Below are positions 1 to 7,022 of a DNA stretch of 11,827 bases, in pieces. A model generated the notes under the pieces. That model saw only the letters and a program-made list of their open reading frames with translations, ran no database searches and was not told the DNA's origin. Each line of letters starts with the position of its first letter. Position 1 is the first letter of the stretch. Origin of the DNA: an uncultured Marinicella sp. (GTDB lineage Bacteria; Pseudomonadota; Gammaproteobacteria; Xanthomonadales; Marinicellaceae); the NCBI GenBank assembly GCA_938008005.1, contig CALLLZ010000363.1, positions 1-11,827 on the forward strand, written 5' to 3'. Made by a program: the position numbers and the translations under genes.

Positions 1-143
1 ACCTAAAAAACTTTATGCATCAACTCCCACCTTTCAATCTTTATACTAAATTAGTTGTAATGATTTCATTTGGTTTGAAAAGCACTGTTACAACCCACCA
101 AATTTGTTGATAAAGTCGATGACAACTCAAGGGATCCTTGATT

Positions 144-170
144 AAAAAGGCTCAACTGATATATTGAGCC
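144..170 (-). terminator. Rho-independent terminator of the valine-catabolism operon
   Basis: A perfect 7-bp stem (149-155 pairing with 164-170, GGCTCAA/TTGAGCC) closes an 8-base loop. Read on the minus strand it is followed at once by five T residues (148-144). It lies 20 bases after the mmsB stop codon, in the right orientation to end the four-gene operon. Read on the plus strand there is no T tract, so it should act in one direction only. The remaining sequence from 1 to 143 shows no gene. Confidence 0.88.
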
Positions 171-189
171 CGTAATTAATTGATGTATT

Positions 190-1098
190 TCAAGACTCTT
201 TTTTCTGTAGTAACTGCAAGATACTAGAAAAATCTTTGTCCCCGGCTCCACCCGCTTGGTGAATTTGATACAACTGTGTGGCCAATGCACCCAGTGGTGT
301 GGCGCTTTTTGATTTAGCTGCCAACTCTTGTGATAGGCCCAAGTCTTTACTCATTAAGTCAACCATAAAACCACCTTGATAATCTTTACTAGAGGGAACA
401 TTTGGCATCACACCCGGGTATGGGTTGTAGACTTGCAATGACCAGTTATTACCTGAACTGGCTTTCATAATTTCTGACATCACAGCAGGGTCTAAACCTT
501 GTTGTGCGCCCATATTCAAGGCTTCTGCGGTTCCTACCATGTGAATCGCCAACAACATGTTATTACATATTTTGGCTACTTGGCCTGCACCGGACGCACC
601 CGCATGAAAGATATGTCTACCCATGGCATTAAGTACAACTTTGGCTGCTTCAAAATGAGTTGGTTCACCACCACAAATAAAGGTCAATGTTCCCGCTTCA
701 GCGGCTGCTGTTCCACCTGATACAGGCGCATCAATCATGGCTATACCTTTTTGTTCACAGGCTTTGCCAACAGCGCGCGCATCATCGGCTGCAATGGTAG
801 ATGAGTCAATAATCAAAACATTGTCTTTGCCTTCATTGACAATTTGATCGATCAGACCATTACTCCCTGTATACAAAGACTTGACTATCGCACCATTAGG
901 TAACATAGAAATAATCACATCGGCATCTTTAATTGCTGATTTGGCATTATCTGCTGAATTGGCCCCAGCTGCTTTTAATTCAGCAACAGCGGCTGAGTTT
1001 AAATCATAAACAGTTACGTTAAAGTCATTTTTAATCAGGTTTTTGGCCATAGGACCACCCATGTTACCTAAACCGATGAATGCGATGTTTTGTGTCAT
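190..1098 (-). CDS. mmsB: 3-hydroxyisobutyrate dehydrogenase (MmsB)
   Basis: NAD-dependent oxidation of 3-hydroxyisobutyrate to methylmalonate semialdehyde, the penultimate step of valine breakdown, in the cytoplasm. The 302-residue length is typical of the beta-hydroxyacid dehydrogenase family. The N-terminal Rossmann motif GLGNMG is at residues 9-14, with an acidic residue (D32) at the end of the second strand, which fits NAD rather than NADP. The substrate-binding signature DAPVSGG is at 123-129, and the expected catalytic lysine is K176 in GQVAKICNN. The helical C-terminal domain is complete. The ATG at 1098 is preceded by AGGT about 8 bases upstream. It is the last gene of the operon, 11 bases after the hydrolase gene, which supplies its substrate. 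Tartronate semialdehyde reductase is a related alternative, but the neighbours argue strongly for MmsB. Confidence 0.95.
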   Translation of the reverse strand: MTQNIAFIGLGNMGGPMAKNLIKNDFNVTVYDLNSAAVAELKAAGANSADNAKSAIKDADVIISMLPNGAIVKSLYTGSNGLIDQIVNEGKDNVLIIDSSTIAADDARAVGKACEQKGIAMIDAPVSGGTAAAEAGTLTFICGGEPTHFEAAKVVLNAMGRHIFHAGASGAGQVAKICNNMLLAIHMVGTAEALNMGAQQGLDPAVMSEIMKASSGNNWSLQVYNPYPGVMPNVPSSKDYQGGFMVDLMSKDLGLSQELAAKSKSATPLGALATQLYQIHQAGGAGDKDFSSILQLLQKKES

Positions 1099-1109
1099 TT
1101 GAATACCTA

Positions 1110-2210
1110 TTATGTTAATTGAGGTGGGGTAAAAAACTGCTCAACCATTTCCGGAGATATCTCACTCACAGAAGCTGAACTCCATTGAGGATTACCGTCT
1201 TTATCTATCAATAACGCACGTATACCCTCAGCCAAGTCAGGATGCATGGCACATTGGGTTGACATGACTATTTCCATATCAAATACCTCTGATAGACTCA
1301 TGTGCTTACCACGTTTGATTTGTTCTCTGACCAAGTGTAAAGTCATGGGGCACCCATTTACCAGTGCTTTAGCAGCCATAGAGAGCCACTTATCTTCTGA
1401 CTCAAAATCTTCAAACTGTTGTACCACATCGACCAAATCCACTGGCGCCATCAATTCATTGATAAGTTCATGATAAACCCACAACCGAGATTCGTGGACC
1501 TGTTGCTCCGCTTGGATCGATTGAATAGCAGCCGTCAACCCATTGTGAGTTCCATCAGAGCTTAAAATAGCATCCTGTAACTCAACTAAATCATTGGTAT
1601 CCACCATAAAATCTGCCAGCTTAGTGAACAAAGCATCAGCTGCATTCATTCTGGCACCCGTCATTCCTAAGAACTCTGCACACCTGCCTGGCATACGATT
1701 AAAAAACCATGAAGCACCCACATCTGGATACAAACCAATGGTTACTTCAGGCATTGCAATCATTGAACGTTCTGTGACAATCCGATGCGAACCACCGACA
1801 GCCACACCCAAACCACCACCCATCACAATACCATCGGCATAAACAATAACCGGCTTGCTGTAATTATGAATGGTTTGATCTAATTTATATTCCTTGGTAA
1901 AAAATTCATGTGCCTTGGCTGGCACTGCTCCCCGGGCAGTTTCCTGCATGGAGTGATACAACATCACCACATCACCACCAGCACAAAATGCTTTTTCACC
2001 CGCACCTTCAATCCATATTGCTTTTACTTCATCATCATCAGACCATGAATCTAAGATGGCTTGCATGGCTTCAATCATATCGGTTGATAATGCATTCAAA
2101 GCTTTGGGTTTGTCTAAAACAATGACACCCAACACACCAAAATCGGCCACAACCTGTTTAGTTTTGATATGCTCACTTAATTCATGAGCTTGTTCAACCA
2201 ATGCATTCAT
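1110..2210 (-). CDS. 3-hydroxyisobutyryl-CoA hydrolase (ECH/isomerase superfamily)
   Basis: Hydrolyses 3-hydroxyisobutyryl-CoA to free 3-hydroxyisobutyrate and CoA, making the substrate of MmsB. The 366-residue length fits the HIBCH branch of the crotonase superfamily; simple enoyl-CoA hydratases are about 260 residues. The oxyanion-hole segments are AFCAGGD (74-80) and the MGGGLG loop (130-135). The residues matching the catalytic pair of human HIBCH appear as E155 in MPEVTIGL and D163 in YPDVGAS. The long C-terminal extension typical of HIBCH is present. The ATG overlaps the stop codon of the upstream acyl-CoA dehydrogenase by one base (TAATG), so translation is probably coupled. Such proteins are often annotated only as enoyl-CoA hydratase/isomerase; length, motifs and context favour the hydrolase. 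Confidence 0.9.
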   Translation of the reverse strand: MNALVEQAHELSEHIKTKQVVADFGVLGVIVLDKPKALNALSTDMIEAMQAILDSWSDDDEVKAIWIEGAGEKAFCAGGDVVMLYHSMQETARGAVPAKAHEFFTKEYKLDQTIHNYSKPVIVYADGIVMGGGLGVAVGGSHRIVTERSMIAMPEVTIGLYPDVGASWFFNRMPGRCAEFLGMTGARMNAADALFTKLADFMVDTNDLVELQDAILSSDGTHNGLTAAIQSIQAEQQVHESRLWVYHELINELMAPVDLVDVVQQFEDFESEDKWLSMAAKALVNGCPMTLHLVREQIKRGKHMSLSEVFDMEIVMSTQCAMHPDLAEGIRALLIDKDGNPQWSSASVSEISPEMVEQFFTPPQLT

Positions 2211-3376
2211 TAAATAATCACCTCAGTGGCCCCTTCTTGTAAAATTTTACGGGAAATAATCAATCGCATAATTTCATTGGTGCCTTCTAAAATACGATGA
2301 ACTCGGGTATCACGAACATGACGCTCTAAAGGATATTCTTTGATATAACCATAGCCACCATGCAGTTGTAAGGCTTCATCACAAATTTGAAAACACACAT
2401 CGGTTGCAAACCGCTTTGCCATGGCACAATATGCAGAAGCTTGTTGGTCTTTGTTATCTAATTTAGCTGCCGCTAACCTCACCATTTGGCGAGCTGCAAT
2501 CAATTCAGTCAGCATATCAGCCAACTTAAATTGCAATGCTTGAAATGACGCCAACGTCTTACCAAATTGTTTGCGCTCAAGCATATATGATTGCGCCTGA
2601 TTCAAAGCCGCCTGAGCAGTTCCCAATGAACATGATGCAATGTTAATCCGTCCACCATCCAAGCCTTTCATTGCGAATTTAAACCCTTCGCCTTCTTGAC
2701 CAATTAAGTATTCGACTGGAATGCTCACATCTTCAAAAGTAATTAAACGGGTCGGTTGTGAGTTCCAGCCCATTTTATCTTCTTTTTTACCATATGAAAT
2801 ACCAGCAAGATCGGCAGGAACCATAAAACAAGAGACACCACGAGGGCCTTCTTCGCCAGTTCGTGCCATTACAATCAATACTTCAGTTGAACCGGCGCCA
2901 GAAATGAATGTTTTGCTGCCATTGAGCACATAATTTTTAGCATCAGCTGTTTTCTTAGCTGTGGTTTTTAAATTACCTGCATCTGAGCCATGCCCGGGTT
3001 CGGTCAAACAATATGACGCCAATAATTCACCAGAAGTCAGCTTAGTACCCCACTCATTGGCCAATGTTTCAGAACCAAATGAAGTCAACATCCAAGCACA
3101 CATGTTATGAATGGTTAAGTAAGCTGTGGTAGAAGTACAGTGCTTAGACATCTCCTCGAATATCAATGAAGCATCCAATCGACTTAAGCCCAACCCACCA
3201 AATTTTTCAGGTGAATAAATACCTAAAAACCCCAACTCACCTGTATTCCTGATTACATCAACAGGGAAAATACTTTCCTCATCCCATTTAGCCGCTAGCG
3301 GAGCCATTTCGCTGGCTGCAAACTCTTTGGCTGCTTCAACAAAAGCTTGTTGATCTTCGTTTAAATCAAAATTCAT
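2210..3376 (-). CDS. Acyl-CoA dehydrogenase, probably isobutyryl-CoA dehydrogenase
   Basis: FAD enzyme expected to oxidise isobutyryl-CoA to methacrylyl-CoA and pass electrons to electron-transfer flavoprotein. At 388 residues it is a standard short/branched-chain acyl-CoA dehydrogenase. It has an N-terminal helical domain (1-115), the flavin/substrate signature YCLTEPGHGSDAG (about 137-149), the strand domain with FISGAG, and a C-terminal helical domain with the ERKQFG and LHGGYGYIKEYP motifs. The likely catalytic base is E364 in RILEGTNEIMR, the position used by short-chain and isobutyryl-type enzymes. The start codon has a good AGGA six bases upstream. The gene starts 27 bases after mmsA and overlaps the following hydrolase by one base. 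Substrate choice is inferred from the operon; 2-methylbutyryl-CoA or butyryl-CoA activity cannot be excluded from sequence alone. Confidence 0.92.
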   Translation of the reverse strand: MNFDLNEDQQAFVEAAKEFAASEMAPLAAKWDEESIFPVDVIRNTGELGFLGIYSPEKFGGLGLSRLDASLIFEEMSKHCTSTTAYLTIHNMCAWMLTSFGSETLANEWGTKLTSGELLASYCLTEPGHGSDAGNLKTTAKKTADAKNYVLNGSKTFISGAGSTEVLIVMARTGEEGPRGVSCFMVPADLAGISYGKKEDKMGWNSQPTRLITFEDVSIPVEYLIGQEGEGFKFAMKGLDGGRINIASCSLGTAQAALNQAQSYMLERKQFGKTLASFQALQFKLADMLTELIAARQMVRLAAAKLDNKDQQASAYCAMAKRFATDVCFQICDEALQLHGGYGYIKEYPLERHVRDTRVHRILEGTNEIMRLIISRKILQEGATEVII

Positions 3377-3403
3377 TACAAATCCTACTCAATATTTATG
3401 GGT

Positions 3404-4900
3404 TTATAAGTTAATGGTGGCGTTAGGTGCCGCATCATCAGGAATATCAGACTCAAACCAACGTGCAGTCACAGTTTTGGTTTCTGTATAGAAGCGAACA
3501 GCTTGTTTACCATAAGCATGTTGATCACCATAGAAAGATTTTCTCCAGCCTGTGAACGAAAAGAAAGGCAGGGGCACCGGAATTGGAATGTTAATCCCAA
3601 CTTGCCCAACTTTAATATCGTGTTGAAATTTGCGTGCTGCAGCACCTGATGATGTAAATAAAGAAGTGCCATTACCATATGGGTTATTGTTAATCAATTC
3701 AATCGCTTCTTCCAAAGTATCAGCAGTCATAACACACAACACCGGTCCAAATATTTCTTCGTTGTAAATACGCATATCTGTCGTTACATTACTGAACAAA
3801 CTAGGGCCTAACCAATTGCCATTGGGGTAGCCTTCAACTTCAAGATTTCGGCCATCCAACATCAGATTCGCTCCTTCATCAACACCAGACTGGATCAAGC
3901 CTTCCACCTTGGCTTTGGCTTGTGGTGAAATCAATGGGCCATAAAAAGATTCTGGGTTTTTCCAGTAACCCGGTTTCATTTCAGACATTTTACCTTTGAT
4001 GTCATCCAACCATTCTTGAGCCTCACCAACCAACACAGCAACAGAAATGGCCATACATCGTTGACCAGCAGCTCCACAAGATGAGCCGGCAATGTTATTA
4101 ATAACTTGATTCTTATTGGCATCAGGCATCACCACCATGTGATTTTTAGCACCTGCAAATGCTTGTACACGCTTCAGGTTATCTGTACCTGTTTTATAGA
4201 TGTGTTCACCAACAGGTACTGAGCCTACAAATGAGATTGCCTGAATGTCGTCATGATTTAAAATTTGATCAACTTGATCTTTACCACCGTGAACAACTTG
4301 CAATACATCTTTAGGGAATCCTGCTTCATAAAATAGTTCCGCCAAGCGCATGGGTGTATTGGGATCTTGTTCTGATGGTTTTAAAACAAATGTATTGCCA
4401 CAAACAACGGCCATAGGGAACATCCACAATGGAATCATCGCTGGGAAGTTAAATGGTGTGATACCAGCACAGACACCTAATGGCTGAATCAATGAATACG
4501 TATCGACCTTAGATGCCACATTTTCAACTGTTTCACCCATCATCATTGATGGAATATTCGCTGCATGTTCTGCCACTTCAATACCACGCCACACATCGCC
4601 CTTGGCATCTTCAAAGTTTTTACCTGTTTCTTCAGCCAATATTTCTGCCAGCTCATCGTGATGTTCTTTCAATAAATGCTGATAGTTCAACATCATGCGA
4701 GCTCGCTTGGTAACAGGCACATCTTTCCATGTTTCAAATGCATTTTTAGCAGATGAAATGGCTTTTTCCATTTCGGCTGTTGTAGCCATGGGAACCTGAC
4801 AAATCGCTTCTTGCGTTGCCGGATCAGTCACATCCATCCAATCAGCAGATTCACTGATCACTGATTGACCATCAATAAACATAGAGACTTTACGTGTCAT
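3404..4900 (-). CDS. mmsA: Methylmalonate-semialdehyde dehydrogenase, CoA-acylating (MmsA)
   Basis: Converts methylmalonate semialdehyde, NAD+ and CoA into propionyl-CoA, NADH and CO2, the final step of valine catabolism; many family members also act on malonate semialdehyde. The 498-residue protein has the usual MmsA length. The oxyanion asparagine is N151 in PFNFP, the cofactor-binding segment includes FVLKPSEQ (171-178), FVGSVPVG (224-231) lies near the nicotinamide site, and the catalytic cysteine is C282 in GQRCMA. The C-terminal PVPLPFFSFTGW run is characteristic of this subfamily and not of general aldehyde dehydrogenases. The ATG at 4900 has AAAGGT about 8 bases upstream. It is the first gene of the operon, behind a 342-bp regulatory region and a leader hairpin. 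Confidence 0.96.
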   Translation of the reverse strand: MTRKVSMFIDGQSVISESADWMDVTDPATQEAICQVPMATTAEMEKAISSAKNAFETWKDVPVTKRARMMLNYQHLLKEHHDELAEILAEETGKNFEDAKGDVWRGIEVAEHAANIPSMMMGETVENVASKVDTYSLIQPLGVCAGITPFNFPAMIPLWMFPMAVVCGNTFVLKPSEQDPNTPMRLAELFYEAGFPKDVLQVVHGGKDQVDQILNHDDIQAISFVGSVPVGEHIYKTGTDNLKRVQAFAGAKNHMVVMPDANKNQVINNIAGSSCGAAGQRCMAISVAVLVGEAQEWLDDIKGKMSEMKPGYWKNPESFYGPLISPQAKAKVEGLIQSGVDEGANLMLDGRNLEVEGYPNGNWLGPSLFSNVTTDMRIYNEEIFGPVLCVMTADTLEEAIELINNNPYGNGTSLFTSSGAAARKFQHDIKVGQVGINIPIPVPLPFFSFTGWRKSFYGDQHAYGKQAVRFYTETKTVTARWFESDIPDDAAPNATINL

Positions 4901-4923
4901 AGATATACCTTTAATGTATTTGT

Positions 4924-4945
4924 AGGTGGGCTACGCCCAAAACCT
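4924..4945 (-). other. GC-rich hairpin in the mmsA leader
   Basis: GGGC (4928-4931) pairs with GCCC (4935-4938) around a three-base loop. An outer AGGT (4924-4927) pairs with ACCT (4942-4945), leaving a three-base AAA bulge. It lies 24-45 bases upstream of the mmsA start codon and so would be inside the transcript leader. No T tract follows, so it is not a terminator. It resembles short palindromic repeats scattered between genes in many gammaproteobacteria, but only one copy is seen here. Confidence 0.45.
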
Positions 4946-5054
4946 GTGAACAAATCAGCAAAAAAAATCTCAAGCAGAATAACAACTTGAAGTAGCTTGC
5001 TGCAATATTAGTTTTTAGAATTTTTTGAGCTCTTTCAGGATGTCCCCCTGAGAA

Positions 5055-5075
5055 GTCAAACACCATTGGTGTGAC
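5055..5075. promoter_or_regulatory. Imperfect inverted repeat, possible operator of the mms operon
   Basis: GTCA (5055-5058) and CACC (5061-5064) pair with GGTG (5068-5071) and TGAC (5072-5075) around ATT, with a two-base AA bulge on one arm. It lies about 18 bases downstream of the extended -10 element proposed for mmsA, where a repressor could block transcription. The operator role is inferred from position and symmetry only; no matching regulator is encoded nearby. Confidence 0.35.
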
Positions 5076-5092
5076 TCAATGTGAGCGCGCAT

Positions 5093-5101
5093 ATTGTATC
5101 A
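5093..5101 (-). promoter_or_regulatory. Candidate extended -10 promoter for the mmsA operon
   Basis: On the minus strand the bases read TGATACAAT: a TACAAT -10 hexamer with an upstream TG, the extended -10 form. No good -35 hexamer is seen 16-18 bases further upstream, where the sequence is T-rich. Transcription would begin near 5086 and give a leader of about 185 bases. This is a weak prediction; other AT-rich stretches closer to mmsA could also serve. Confidence 0.3.
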
Positions 5102-5206
5102 CCAAAATCATGAAAAAACATGGGTAGGTCACGATAAGCTGGAACAGTCAATTTATACAAAAAAACAAAATACCCGTTCCACTTCACACAATCATAATTT
5201 CTACTT

Positions 5207-5215
5207 TGATAGAAT
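5207..5215 (+). promoter_or_regulatory. Candidate extended -10 promoter for the 76-residue lipoprotein gene
   Basis: The plus strand reads TGATAGAAT, a TAGAAT -10 hexamer with the TG of an extended -10. Its expected transcript start near 5222 is about 20 bases before the ATG at 5243. No convincing -35 is present, and no Shine-Dalgarno sequence is visible in the short leader. Confidence 0.33.
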
Positions 5216-5242
5216 AATACCCATCTTAAATCAAACTAAATC

Positions 5243-5473
5243 ATGCGCCTAAAAAACATTCAAACATGTATCTTATTTGCCCTGATTTGCGGTTGCGCAT
5301 CAGACCCTATTGATCCTTTAGACCCAAGCCTGGGTAGCAAGGCAGATTTACAACCTCAATGTCCAATTGGCCAAAGACCTGTGTACAGTACAGAAATAGT
5401 GATCAAAACCAACGAAAAAAACAAAAAATCAGGGAATACCAAACAAGTTTATAAATGCGAATTGATTCGCTGA
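5243..5473 (+). CDS. Small putative lipoprotein, function unknown
   Basis: A 76-residue protein that I do not recognise. It begins with a basic start (MRLK) and a hydrophobic segment (I10-I15) ending in a lipobox-like I-C-G-C, so C18 would be lipidated by the signal peptidase II pathway. The residue after C18 is alanine rather than aspartate, which favours the outer membrane. The mature part is short: a proline/aspartate-rich stretch (21-28), then C40 in a CPIGQRPV segment and C72 near the C-terminus, a pair that could form a periplasmic disulfide. It is the only plus-strand gene here, divergent from mmsA, with no partner and no clear terminator after it. The leader has no visible ribosome-binding site, so the start is uncertain, but the signal peptide and cysteine pattern support a real gene. 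Confidence 0.68.
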   Translation: MRLKNIQTCILFALICGCASDPIDPLDPSLGSKADLQPQCPIGQRPVYSTEIVIKTNEKNKKSGNTKQVYKCELIR

Positions 5474-5612
5474 ATAAAACCGACTTGCCTTGATTGGATT
5501 ATCAACTGATACGCCAGCCAATGTAATTTTGTTTATTCACGCCTAAAGACTAACTCATAAAGTCGAACATATTTGGTACCTAAAGATCAATTCACCGAAA
5601 GACTCGTTATTA

Positions 5613-5993
5613 TTACTCTGCTTCAATTTTTCTCTTGGTTAGTTTCAATTGTTGTATTATTTCGGGGAATTCGTTTGTCTGAGATAATTCTTCAATGCTT
5701 TGGTTTAAATACTCAAGCGCGGATTTATAACTGATCATACGATAATCTACAACTGGTGAACTTTGAGAGTCTTGATATTCATTAAATGCAAATGATTTTT
5801 CATTTTTAACAATCACAACCTTAATGTTGTGCTTCTCTTTGCTGCCATGTGAGTTCCACTTATACCAACCGAACCCAATGGTTTTATAACTTAAAGCTTG
5901 TGGGCCAAAGTCATCATAATCCAAAACAATCGGCTTTTCCTGAGCAGCGCATGCAGAAAGTATAAAGAAAGCAAGGATGAGCTTTTTAAACAT
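5613..5993 (-). CDS. Putative lipoprotein, function unknown
   Basis: A 126-residue protein that I cannot assign to a family. The open frame extends further upstream, but the start at 5993 is chosen because it gives a typical lipoprotein signal: MFKK, a hydrophobic stretch to residue 12, then the lipobox L-S-A-C with lipidation at C15. The mature region (about 111 residues) has an aromatic section around FGWYKW (41-46), a likely strand (IKVVIVKN, 57-64), and a charged, probably helical C-terminus (88-126). No catalytic motif is evident. The start codon lies one base after the stop codon of the NTF2-like lipoprotein gene, and no ribosome-binding site is visible, so translation is probably coupled. 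The two proteins may therefore act together at the cell envelope. Confidence 0.72.
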   Translation of the reverse strand: MFKKLILAFFILSACAAQEKPIVLDYDDFGPQALSYKTIGFGWYKWNSHGSKEKHNIKVVIVKNEKSFAFNEYQDSQSSPVVDYRMISYKSALEYLNQSIEELSQTNEFPEIIQQLKLTKRKIEAE

Positions 5994-5994
5994 G

Positions 5995-6507
5995 CTAGTT
6001 TTTAGCGCTGCTAGAAATATGAACGAGTTTCCATTGACCTGCAACTTTCGACCAAACCTGAGTACCAGCGCCTGATGCTGAAACAATATCACCGGTTTTT
6101 AAAAGGACTGTTGCATGGTATTCATTCACTAAAATCGCAGTTGTCCGATTAACAACAGTAACTTTAACATCTTCGAACTCAAGGGTTTCATATCGCTCAA
6201 TAAATTGAGTTTGTTCTCTGAAAGTTTTTTCGAAATCAATCAACGAATGAAAAACACTGCCATCGGCATTCAATGAAGTAAATTTTCCTTGATCAAAAAA
6301 TTGAAAGTATCTATCAATATTTAGTGATTTAACAGCTTCAGTCAAACCCATAAATACCGAGCGAATTTCTGATTTAATTTCAGCATCTAAGTTTGGCGAT
6401 AATTTAGTTTTATGATGACTACAAGCAGTCAACATAGACAACAGCGTCGTAAGAATGAGTAACTTGTGATCTATTTTTGGAATTGATGCCATTATCTTGA
6501 TAATCAT
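5995..6507 (-). CDS. NTF2/SnoaL-like domain lipoprotein
   Basis: A 170-residue putative lipoprotein. The N-terminus has a hydrophobic stretch (16-26) ending in the lipobox L-T-A-C, so C29 would be the lipidated residue. The mature part looks like an NTF2-like fold of the SnoaL/DUF4440 type. It begins with a helical segment with LTEAVKSLNIDRYFQFFD (about 55-72), followed by FTSLNADG, a second helix around 90-105, and alternating strands ending in the family-like GTQVWSKVAGQWKLVHIS (148-165). Such domains bind small ligands or serve as scaffolds; no activity can be assigned. Translation could instead begin at the methionine at residue 6 (base 6492); neither start has a clear ribosome-binding site. 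It ends one base before the second lipoprotein gene. An envelope location is inferred from the lipobox. Confidence 0.75.
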   Translation of the reverse strand: MIIKIMASIPKIDHKLLILTTLLSMLTACSHHKTKLSPNLDAEIKSEIRSVFMGLTEAVKSLNIDRYFQFFDQGKFTSLNADGSVFHSLIDFEKTFREQTQFIERYETLEFEDVKVTVVNRTTAILVNEYHATVLLKTGDIVSASGAGTQVWSKVAGQWKLVHISSSAKN

Positions 6508-6550
6508 ATAAGCATTGAATCGCTTTTAAAAAAACTGAGGTTAAGTAACA

Positions 6551-6567
6551 TCCTAAATTCTTTAGGA
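6551..6567 (-). other. Short perfect hairpin after the acetyltransferase gene
   Basis: TCCTAAA (6551-6557) pairs exactly with TTTAGGA (6561-6567) around a three-base loop, ten bases after the stop codon of the acetyltransferase gene. A run of seven T on the minus strand (6534-6528) follows 17 bases later, too far for a classic intrinsic terminator. It may be a weak terminator or an RNA-stabilising stem. Confidence 0.35.
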
Positions 6568-6576
6568 AGCTTATTG

Positions 6577-6993
6577 TTAAAGCTTAATTTTTTCATTGCG
6601 GTTTAACACCCAACAACGCGTGTTGTTGGTAAAACCAACATGAGCATAATAATCATTTGCTGCAGGTGCTGCTAATAGAATAAGTGTACACTTTGGACCC
6701 AATTGATTTTGAGTTTCTATCTGTAAGCGTTTGCCAATTCCATATTTTTGATAATCTGAATCAACGGCTAAATCTGACAGATAACAACAATAATGAAAGT
6801 CAGTTACGCATCTAGATATACCGACTAACTGTTCTCCAACCCATGCTGAGATAATCAGATTACTGTTAGTAATCATGCCTTCCATACACTCTGCATCTTC
6901 CACCGGACGCCGCTCGCCCAATGTTGAACGGTTTAATAAATCTGTGAACTGTTCAATAGAGATCTCTTGATCTACTTTATATGCTACTTCCAT
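6577..6993 (-). CDS. GNAT family N-acetyltransferase
   Basis: A compact 138-residue single-domain acetyltransferase expected to transfer an acetyl group from acetyl-CoA to an amine; the substrate is unknown. The N-terminal LLNRSTLGERRPV region (19-31) begins the fold. The central strands carry LIISAWVGEQLVGISR (46-61), and motif A follows as YLSDLAVDSDYQKYGIGKRL (71-90). There Q82, G85 and G87 form the acetyl-CoA pyrophosphate loop. The C-terminal ANDYYAHVGF (112-121) holds the tyrosine often used as general acid. The start at 6993 is well supported by AAGGAA six bases upstream, one of the better ribosome-binding sites in the window, and a candidate promoter lies just ahead. It appears to be transcribed on its own; the 69-base gap to the next lipoprotein gene leaves readthrough possible. 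Confidence 0.88.
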   Translation of the reverse strand: MEVAYKVDQEISIEQFTDLLNRSTLGERRPVEDAECMEGMITNSNLIISAWVGEQLVGISRCVTDFHYCCYLSDLAVDSDYQKYGIGKRLQIETQNQLGPKCTLILLAAPAANDYYAHVGFTNNTRCWVLNRNEKIKL

Positions 6994-7022
6994 CCTAATT
7001 CCTTAAAGACATTTATAATTGT

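Larger units (their letters stand above)
4901..5242. other. Divergent intergenic region between mmsA and a small lipoprotein gene
   Basis: This 342-bp stretch separates two divergently transcribed genes and contains no convincing coding sequence. From the mmsA side it holds a GC-rich leader hairpin (4924-4945), an AT-rich section (about 4960-5035), a short imperfect repeat TCAGG/CCTGA near 5036-5052, a longer imperfect inverted repeat (5055-5075), and an extended -10-like element on the minus strand (5093-5101). Nearer the lipoprotein gene there is an extended -10-like element on the plus strand (5207-5215). No regulator gene is present beside the operon. Confidence 0.7.

Noticed and set aside
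68..103. Inverted repeat ATTTGGT / ACCAAAT in the left intergenic region
   Set aside because: Arms are AT-rich, only 7 bp, and 22 bases apart with no promoter or gene start nearby; likely chance.
66..290. A 74-codon open frame on the minus strand overlapping the end of mmsB
   Set aside because: It overlaps about 100 bases of mmsB in another frame and contains the operon terminator; no ribosome-binding site or recognisable protein features.
1246..1842. Plus-strand open frames opposite the hydrolase gene (and similar ones opposite phoH and miaB)
   Set aside because: They are antisense to well-supported conserved genes, have no ribosome-binding sites, and encode no recognisable domains.
5542..5586. 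Direct repeat CCTAAAGA at 5542 and 5579
   Set aside because: Only eight bases, two copies, no surrounding structure or element; likely chance in AT-rich sequence.
5994..6092. Upstream extension of the second lipoprotein gene to a start at 6092
   Set aside because: The extension overlaps the NTF2-like gene by about 100 bases and would bury the lipoprotein signal peptide 33 residues inside the protein; the ATG at 5993 gives a proper signal.
6567..6593. AAGCTT-loop-AAGCTT hairpin followed by six T on the plus strand, resembling a plus-strand terminator
   Set aside because: It overlaps the 3' end of the minus-strand acetyltransferase gene, the stem is weak, and no plus-strand gene lies upstream within 1 kb; the T run encodes the lysine-rich C-terminus.
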